Part shown: one piece after another, positions 1 to 4,033 of the stretch | Position numbering within the stretch: the stretch's first letter is position 1 | Layout of the letters: each line of letters begins with the position of its first letter | Assembly (NCBI GenBank): GCA_905214365.1 | Contig: CAJMMH010000174.1 | Location: 1-6,235 of the forward strand | Length of the DNA stretch: 6,235 nt | Direction of reading: 5' to 3' | Origin: an uncultured bacterium | GTDB taxonomy: Bacteria > Bacillota > Clostridia > Lachnospirales > Lachnospiraceae | Notes under the pieces: model-generated | Seen by the model: the letters and a program-made list of their open reading frames with translations, nothing else | Told to the model about the DNA's origin: nothing | The model's database searches: none | Made by a program: the position numbers and the translations under genes

Positions 1-97
1 TTGCTTGTATCAGGAGGGATGCAAGCCCCTCCTGATAAACTGCGAAGCAGTTATCTGGTTATGAGCAAGTAGCGAAGCGGATTGCGAATATCCGCTT
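1..97. repeat. Cluster of extragenic palindromic hairpins with GCGAAGC cores
   Basis: Three hairpins lie in a row in a non-coding stretch. The first pairs 8-18 with 27-37 (11 bp perfect, 8-nt loop). The second pairs 38-43 with 47-52 around a GAA loop, so it contains GCGAAGC (42-48), a sequence known to form an unusually stable mini-hairpin. The third pairs 75-82 with 90-97 (8 bp, 7-nt loop); a second GCGAAGC lies at 72-78. None is followed by a T-run, so they do not look like simple terminators. A related GCGAAG hairpin lies at the right end of the window, and bases 1-14 recur exactly at 6222-6235. I read this as a dispersed extragenic repeat family; copy number elsewhere cannot be seen here. 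Confidence 0.6.
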
Positions 98-157
98 GAC
101 AATCAGTATACCAAGTCCTGGGAAGAAATTCAACCGATTCTGAACGTGCGAATTTGC

Positions 158-186
158 TTGACAAATGTTTGACAGTCTGATATGCT
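158..186 (+). promoter_or_regulatory. Sigma-A-type promoter of the riboswitch-hflKC operon
   Basis: A perfect -35 TTGACA (158-163), a 17-base spacer and a -10 TATGCT (181-186) preceded by TGA (178-180, extended -10). The expected transcription start is about 192-195, exactly where the first paired base of the riboswitch P1 stem lies, so promoter and aptamer positions support each other. The leader from there to the first start codon is about 308 nt. Confidence 0.85.
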
Positions 187-192
187 AATGTT

Positions 193-287
193 CAGTAAAG
201 GGGAGTAGCTAGTATCAGGATATAATATCATGCGTCAGGACGATCAGGCAGTCTGATCCGCAGATATGAATAGCAAGACTTTTACTG
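193..287 (+). ncRNA. yybP-ykoY manganese riboswitch aptamer
   Basis: The two hallmark conserved segments are present: GGGGAGTAGC (200-209) on the 5' side and GCAAGACTTT (273-282) on the 3' side. P1 pairs 193-201 with 279-287 (nine pairs, one G-U). P2 pairs 208-211 with 271-274. P3 pairs 225-229 with 263-267 and 231-234 with 259-262. A distal hairpin pairs 242-247 with 253-258, after the conserved-looking internal-loop segment TCAGGAC (235-241). This matches the family that binds Mn2+ between two loops and usually controls Mn exporters and TerC-like or P-type transporters. Here the downstream genes are hflK/hflC-like. The P1 3' strand is shared with a terminator, so Mn2+ binding is predicted to stabilise P1 and switch expression ON. 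Recognition is from motif and fold by eye; a covariance-model search was not run. Confidence 0.9.
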
Positions 288-321
288 CATGCGTTCGCAG
301 GCGGTAAGGGTCATTTTTTTT
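279..321 (+). terminator. Riboswitch expression-platform terminator
   Basis: A long imperfect hairpin pairs 279-292 with 297-310 (mostly Watson-Crick, a few G-U, one A-G mismatch), followed by eight T at 314-321. Its 5' arm uses bases 279-287, the same strand that closes aptamer P1, so the two structures are mutually exclusive. Without ligand the terminator should form; with Mn2+ bound, P1 keeps this strand and RNA polymerase reads through into hflK. Confidence 0.85.
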
Positions 322-487
322 ACCCTTATGCGCATTGTGTAAGGTATTATTTCACTGAAATTCAGTAATAAGTATTACCGATTCAGAACGCAAAATGACC
401 GGGATGTATCCGGAATCGCAGATCTCGCGGCGGAAAATCAGCCGCAAAGCCGGGTGCATAAGAGATTCCGAGAGTACATTAAACAAA
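322..487 (+). other. Structured 5' leader between the terminator and hflK
   Basis: I see no convincing gene here. Hairpins visible: 347-351 with 367-371 capped by 354-357/363-366; 399-402 with 410-413; and 427-431 with 441-445. Bases 322-328 are the exact complement of 305-311, so the region flanking the terminator T-run could also fold on itself. A 98-codon open frame beginning at 395 has no ribosome-binding site and runs into hflK in another frame, so it is not called. The stretch may matter for mRNA stability or translation, which the sequence alone does not show. Confidence 0.45.
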
Positions 488-500
488 AAAGGAGGAAATT

Positions 501-1490
501 ATGAGCAAGGAAACAGGAAAAGGCTGGTTTCACGGCAAAAAGGCAGTGATAACCGGAGTAATTGCTGCAGCTGTCGCTGTGGCTGCAATTACGGCAGGGG
601 ATGCGACGTACACGATCAGCGAGCAGGAACAGGCGGTGGTAACTACCTTTGGTATCAGTCATGCGGTCGCGGATCCGGGTCTTCATTTTAAAATCCCGTT
701 TGTCCAGCAGGTAACGAAGGTAAATACAACAATCCAGAGTCTGCGGATTGGTTATGATAAGGATAACGATACGGTAGAATGTGAATCAATTATGATTACA
801 TCGGATTTTAACTTTGTAGATGTGGACTTCTATCTGGAATACCGGGTATCCGATCCAGTTAAGGCTGTATATGCGTCAAAGGAGCCGGAGCTGATTTTGA
901 GAAATGTTGCGCAGAGCTGTATCCGGGCGGCAATCAGCAATTATGATGTCGATTACGTACTGACAACTGGTAAAGGAGAAATTCAGTCCAAAATTAAGGA
1001 AATGATTACCGAGCAGCTTAATGTTTATAACATCGGGCTTCAGCTGGTAAATATTTCCATTCAGGATTCCGAGCCGCCGACAGCAGAAGTTATGGAAGCG
1101 TTCAAGGCGGTTGAAACAGCAAAGCAGGGCAAGGAAACCAGCATTAACAATGCAAACAAGTACCGAAATGAAAAACTTCCGATCGCGGAGGCTGACGTGG
1201 ATCAGATTCTCCAGGAAGCGGAAGCAGCCAAGACTGAGCGGATTAATGACGCAAACGCGCAGGTAGCGATGTTCAACGCACGCTTTGAAGAGTATCAGAA
1301 AAATCCGGAGGTAACAAAGAAACGGATGTTTTATGAGGCGATGGAGGATATCCTGCCGCAGCTGAGAGTCATTATCGATGGAACTGATTCTACATCGACA
1401 ATGCTGCATGAACAGCTGAATGCGTCCGGGATAGACAATCAGCTGCAGCAGAGCAGCGCTCAGAACACAGAAAAGGAAGGAACAGACTGA
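501..1490 (+). CDS. hflK: SPFH/band-7 membrane protein, HflK-like
   Basis: Predicted partner of HflC in a membrane complex that, in E. coli, surrounds and modulates the AAA+ protease FtsH. The 329-residue product has a short basic N-terminus, one membrane segment (about 15-33) and the SPFH entry motif YTISEQEQAVV (37-47) with PGLHFKIPF (59-67). A charged, probably coiled-coil region covers about 195-265. A tail containing NPEVTKKRMFYEAMEDIL begins near residue 268 and matches the HflK-type C-terminus. It is shorter than E. coli HflK (about 419 residues), lacking the long N- and C-terminal extensions. The start is set by AGGAGG at 490-495, five bases upstream. The stop overlaps the next start in TGATG. 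The gene lies behind a Mn2+-type riboswitch, an unusual partner. The HflK rather than generic SPFH assignment rests on order and C-terminal resemblance. Confidence 0.85.
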   Translation: MSKETGKGWFHGKKAVITGVIAAAVAVAAITAGDATYTISEQEQAVVTTFGISHAVADPGLHFKIPFVQQVTKVNTTIQSLRIGYDKDNDTVECESIMITSDFNFVDVDFYLEYRVSDPVKAVYASKEPELILRNVAQSCIRAAISNYDVDYVLTTGKGEIQSKIKEMITEQLNVYNIGLQLVNISIQDSEPPTAEVMEAFKAVETAKQGKETSINNANKYRNEKLPIAEADVDQILQEAEAAKTERINDANAQVAMFNARFEEYQKNPEVTKKRMFYEAMEDILPQLRVIIDGTDSTSTMLHEQLNASGIDNQLQQSSAQNTEKEGTD

Positions 1491-2362
1491 TGAAAAAGAA
1501 AGTAAAACGGATTGTGATCGCGGCGGCAGCGGCGCTTGCAGTGATCGGAGCACTGATGTCCCTGGTTGTGACGAAGGAAAATGAATATACGCTGATTATG
1601 CGTTTTGGAAAGATTGACAGTATAGAAACAGAAGCGGGATTGAGCTTTAAGGTTCCGTTTCTTGACAGCGAACAGAAGCTTCCGAAGGAAGTGCTCCTGT
1701 ATGATATGGCATCCTCGGATGTTATTACGAAAGATAAGAAAACAATGATTGCCGACAGCTATGTTCTGTGGCAGATCGAAGATCCGATTCTGTTTTCACA
1801 GACGCTGAACCGGTCGGTGAGCAATGCGGAAAGCAGGATTGATGCTGCGGTGTTTAATGCGACCAAGAATGCGATCAGCACCCTGACGCAGAATGAGGTC
1901 ATTGCGGCGAGAGACGGAGAGCTGAAGGAATTAGTAATGAGTAAGATCGGCGATTCCATGGCATCTTACGGAGTCAGAATCCTGATGGCGGAGATTAAGC
2001 AGCTGGATCTGCCGGAGGATAACAAGGCAGCCGTTTATGAACGTATGATTTCTGAGCGGAATCAGATTGCGGCAAGTTATCAGGCAGAAGGTGATTCCGA
2101 AGCAAAGAAGATCCGGAATACAACCGATAAGGAGATTTCAATCATGCTTTCTGACGCAAAGGCCGAAGCTGCGCAGACCATTGCCGAGGGGGAAAGCGAA
2201 TATATGAGAATTTTAGGCGAAGCGTATAATACAAAAGAACGCGCGGAATTTTATGAGTTTGACCGTGCGCTCGAAGCAGCAAAAACCGCGCTGAGCGGGT
2301 CAGATAAGACGCTGATTCTCCCGAAGGATTCTCCGCTTGCTTCGATATTTATGGGAGAATAA
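1490..2362 (+). CDS. hflC: SPFH/band-7 membrane protein, HflC-like
   Basis: Second subunit of the predicted HflK-HflC complex (290 residues; E. coli HflC is about 334). A basic start is followed by a single membrane segment (about 8-27), then the SPFH domain opening NEYTLIMRFGKI (31-42) and GLSFKVPF (50-57). The motif YERMISERNQIAASYQAEG and the following charged helix, then GEAYNTKERAEFYEFDRALEA and a short tail, match the HflC pattern. The start codon shares one base with the hflK stop (TGATG at 1488-1492), and a weaker purine-rich site (AAGGAAGG, 1473-1480) lies nine bases upstream, so translational coupling to hflK is likely. A terminator follows about 100 bases after the stop, closing the operon. 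No protease gene is adjacent; any FtsH partner would be elsewhere in the genome. Confidence 0.87.
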   Translation: MKKKVKRIVIAAAAALAVIGALMSLVVTKENEYTLIMRFGKIDSIETEAGLSFKVPFLDSEQKLPKEVLLYDMASSDVITKDKKTMIADSYVLWQIEDPILFSQTLNRSVSNAESRIDAAVFNATKNAISTLTQNEVIAARDGELKELVMSKIGDSMASYGVRILMAEIKQLDLPEDNKAAVYERMISERNQIAASYQAEGDSEAKKIRNTTDKEISIMLSDAKAEAAQTIAEGESEYMRILGEAYNTKERAEFYEFDRALEAAKTALSGSDKTLILPKDSPLASIFMGE

Positions 2363-2421
2363 AATGGCCTGCTGTTGTTTATGCTTTGCGCAAACAGGAA
2401 CAGATTAATTCAGAAATCTGG

Positions 2422-2450
2422 TTGAAATGCAGATGAAAATCTGGCATAAT
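2422..2450 (+). promoter_or_regulatory. Candidate promoter upstream of a terminator hairpin
   Basis: TTGAAA (2422-2427), a 17-base spacer and CATAAT (2445-2450) preceded by TGG (2442-2444), an extended -10. A transcript would start near 2457 and meet the terminator hairpin at 2463-2490 almost at once. It could feed the HD-GYP/GH3 operon through a roughly 236-nt leader, or give only a very short RNA. No better plus-strand promoter is visible before 2693. It is a sequence match only, hence moderate confidence. Confidence 0.45.
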
Positions 2451-2462
2451 AGAAACGGGCAA

Positions 2463-2490
2463 AAAGGGGTACTGCTTTGCAGACCCCTTT
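2463..2490 (+). terminator. Intrinsic terminator after hflKC
   Basis: An 8-bp stem pairs 2463-2470 with 2483-2490 and continues, after a single bulged A (2471), as 2472-2475 with 2479-2482 around a TTT loop. The 3' side is T-rich (2488-2496), and the 5' side has an A-run (2461-2465), so it may also work in the opposite direction for transcripts entering from the right. Confidence 0.75.
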
Positions 2491-2506
2491 CTCTTTCAAC
2501 AGAAAA

Positions 2507-2530
2507 ATCCCGCCCACAAAGGGACGGGAT
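2507..2530 (-). terminator. Minus-strand terminator of the tryptophan-rich micro-gene
   Basis: The stem pairs 2507-2512 with 2525-2530 and 2513-2515 with 2521-2523 (one bulged base, 2524), with a 5-base loop. On the minus strand it is followed by five T (plus-strand A-run 2503-2507). It begins eight bases after the stop codon of the 23-codon ORF, as expected for a dedicated terminator. Confidence 0.65.
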
Positions 2531-2537
2531 CAGGCGA

Positions 2538-2609
2538 TTACTTTTCCGGGAACAGCCAATTCCAAATGTAATCCCACCACAAAGCGGTCGGTTGAACCAT
2601 CCAAGACAT
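2538..2609 (-). CDS. Tryptophan-rich 23-residue peptide (unknown function)
   Basis: A tiny ORF with all the parts of an independent gene on the minus strand. It has a promoter (2637-2665), a ribosome-binding site AAAGGGGG (plus-strand complement 2617-2624) seven bases before ATG, a TAA stop and a terminator directly after. The predicted product has five Trp in 23 residues (3, 11, 12, 16, 18), including the core ALWWDYIWNWLF, few charges (Asp13, Glu22, Lys23) and two prolines. Such aromatic, hydrophobic composition suggests a membrane-interface peptide. I do not recognise the family. Alternatives are a small toxin-like or signalling peptide, a subunit of a membrane complex, or an RNA whose ORF is incidental. 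A trp-attenuator leader is unlikely because no gene follows in the same direction: the transcript heads into the antisense side of hflC. Confidence 0.6.
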   Translation of the reverse strand: MSWMVQPTALWWDYIWNWLFPEK

Positions 2610-2625
2610 AAAAAATCCCCCTTTC

Positions 2626-2641
2626 ATAATAAATTTATTAT
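2626..2641. promoter_or_regulatory. 16-bp perfect AT-rich palindrome, possible operator
   Basis: ATAATAAATTTATTAT is a perfect inverted repeat (every base pairs) overlapping most of the -10 and the start region of the micro-gene promoter. Its position suits a repressor site. Its AT-rich, symmetric form is loosely like Fur/PerR-type boxes, but I cannot assign it to a regulator, and AT-rich promoter DNA can be palindromic by chance. Confidence 0.35.
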
Positions 2642-2665
2642 AACACGGATCGCCGGGGCAAACAA
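2637..2665 (-). promoter_or_regulatory. Promoter of the tryptophan-rich micro-gene
   Basis: On the minus strand: -35 TTGTTT (complement 2660-2665), a spacer of exactly 17 bases, and a consensus -10 TATAAT (complement 2637-2642). Transcription should start near 2630, giving a leader of about 20 nt before the ATG at 2609. It fires away from the HD-GYP gene, whose ribosome-binding site begins only 14 bases to the right. Confidence 0.7.
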
Positions 2666-2692
2666 GCGATTTATGTGCGGAAAGGACAAAAA

Positions 2693-4033
2693 ATGCCGAT
2701 ACAGAGTATTTGTTTTATCTTAGGGCAGCTGGTATTTCTGCCGTCGTATTTCTACATAACCGGGCAGCTGGCCGGACGAAGGATTACGCTGCTGCAAAAG
2801 GCAGGATATCTGCTGATCTGCCCGTTGTCCGCGTATTTGTATTCAATGATCGGGATGAGCCTGCTGTACCTGATAATATCTCGGAATATGGCCAATACGC
2901 TGGTGCAGTATTCTGATTTTTTTGTGCTTCTGATTTCGTTTGTGCTGGTATATATTTACGGGCGGATGATTGGGAAGGATCGCAGCACGGCCCGTTTTCT
3001 GTATCTGTGTCTGTACATGCTTGCGATGCCGTTCAATGCCGGATATGAGTCGGTGCCGATGAGTGTGATTTGTAATATTCTGATGCCGGTTGGAATCAAT
3101 GCTCTGTTTATCCAGCTGATCTGCCGCCCGGTACTCAACGTCAGAGATGACTGCAGCAGGACAACCGGACTGGTTCTTATGATCCTTCCGGTTATTGCGG
3201 AGTTTATGTTTCTGCTTCGGATTGTGAGCTTTATTTTTATTGGAAAGCACGAAGAGCTGAAGCAGTATGACGAAGTGTTTTCTGTTTATAATTTTGTGTA
3301 TGCGGCGCTGATTCTTTTGTTTGTATTTACGGCGGTCCGTATTATTCTGAACAATATTGAAAACGCGAGGGATAACAGGCTTGCCGCTCAGAAAGTAAAG
3401 GATTTATCGCTGGACATGATTAAGTGTCTGGTGCAGGCTGTGGACGCAAAGGACAGCTATACGACCGGTCATTCCGTACGTGTGGCAAGATATTCAAAAA
3501 TGATTGCGGAGAAGCTTGGATACGGGAAGGATTTCAACGACAGTCTGTACTATACCGCACTTCTGCATGACGTAGGAAAAATTGGAGTGGATGATGCGAT
3601 TCTGCGAAAGCCGGGACGGCTGAACGCGGAGGAATATGCGGCGATTAAGCAGCATACGGTGACTGGATCAAAAATATTGTCTCAGATTACATCAATGCAG
3701 GAGCTGATGCGCGGAGCGATGTATCATCATGAACGCTGGGACGGCAGAGGATATCCGGAAGGACTGAAGGGGAAAGAGATTCCATTAAACGCCCGGATTA
3801 TCGCAGTTGCCGACGCATATGACGCGATGAGCTCAAACCGCTCTTACCGGAAAGCAATGTCGCAGCAACGCGTACGTGCGGAGATTATTGCAGGAACCGG
3901 AACACAGTTCTGGCCGGCGGCGGCGGAAGCAATGATCGGGCTGATTGACGCGGACCGTAATTATGAGATGAGGCAGGGAGAACAAGGCTATCAGAATGAG
4001 GAGGAAACAGGAGATGGAGATAACAAAAAATGA
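2693..4033 (+). CDS. Membrane-anchored HD-GYP cyclic-di-GMP phosphodiesterase
   Basis: Predicted to hydrolyse cyclic-di-GMP at the inner face of the membrane. The N-terminal half (about 1-225 of 446 residues) holds some seven hydrophobic segments of unassigned type, probably a sensor or anchor. A short linker leads into the HD-GYP domain (about 245-420). Metal and signature residues are visible: His260 (GHS), His292-Asp293 (LLHDVGK), His321 (KQHT), His345-His346 with HHERWDGRGYP, and Asp374 (VADAYDAMSS). All expected ligands are kept, so activity is plausible. The usual GTQFDP motif reads GTQFWP, with Trp407 in place of Asp. I chose ATG 2693 because GGAAAGGA (2679-2686) lies six bases upstream; an in-frame GTG at 2675 has no such site. 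The acidic C-terminal tail overlaps the next gene by 20 bases, and that gene's ribosome-binding site lies inside this one. Confidence 0.88.
   Translation: MPIQSICFILGQLVFLPSYFYITGQLAGRRITLLQKAGYLLICPLSAYLYSMIGMSLLYLIISRNMANTLVQYSDFFVLLISFVLVYIYGRMIGKDRSTARFLYLCLYMLAMPFNAGYESVPMSVICNILMPVGINALFIQLICRPVLNVRDDCSRTTGLVLMILPVIAEFMFLLRIVSFIFIGKHEELKQYDEVFSVYNFVYAALILLFVFTAVRIILNNIENARDNRLAAQKVKDLSLDMIKCLVQAVDAKDSYTTGHSVRVARYSKMIAEKLGYGKDFNDSLYYTALLHDVGKIGVDDAILRKPGRLNAEEYAAIKQHTVTGSKILSQITSMQELMRGAMYHHERWDGRGYPEGLKGKEIPLNARIIAVADAYDAMSSNRSYRKAMSQQRVRAEIIAGTGTQFWPAAAEAMIGLIDADRNYEMRQGEQGYQNEEETGDGDNKK

Noticed and set aside
1..72. Open frame of about 23 codons from base 1 on the plus strand
   Set aside because: It runs through the palindromic hairpins and has no ribosome-binding site; it looks like translation of a repeat rather than the end of a gene.
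96..124. TTGACA at 96-101 as a promoter -35
   Set aside because: No acceptable -10 lies 16-18 bases downstream, and the hexamer overlaps the end of a repeat hairpin; the 158-186 promoter is far better.
169..197. Second TTGACA at 169-174
   Set aside because: The expected -10 position reads TCAGTA; it is most likely a chance copy inside the spacer of the true promoter.
395..691. 98-codon plus-strand ORF overlapping the hflK start
   Set aside because: No ribosome-binding site, low-complexity Cys/Gly/Arg-rich product, and it overlaps a well-supported gene in another frame.
876..1553. 225-codon minus-strand ORF antisense to hflK
   Set aside because: It is a shadow of the hflK coding frame with no upstream signals or recognisable domain; similar shadows lie opposite the HD-GYP and GH3 genes.
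2538..2609. Trp-rich ORF as a tryptophan-operon attenuator leader peptide
   Set aside because: No gene follows in the same direction; the transcript ends at its own terminator and faces the antisense strand of hflC.
2675..2692. GTG at 2675 as the start of the HD-GYP gene
   Set aside because: No ribosome-binding site precedes it, whereas ATG 2693 has GGAAAGGA six bases upstream.
2427..2723. 98-codon plus-strand ORF across the intergenic gap
   Set aside because: It passes through two terminator hairpins and the micro-gene signals, lacks a ribosome-binding site and overlaps the start of the HD-GYP gene.
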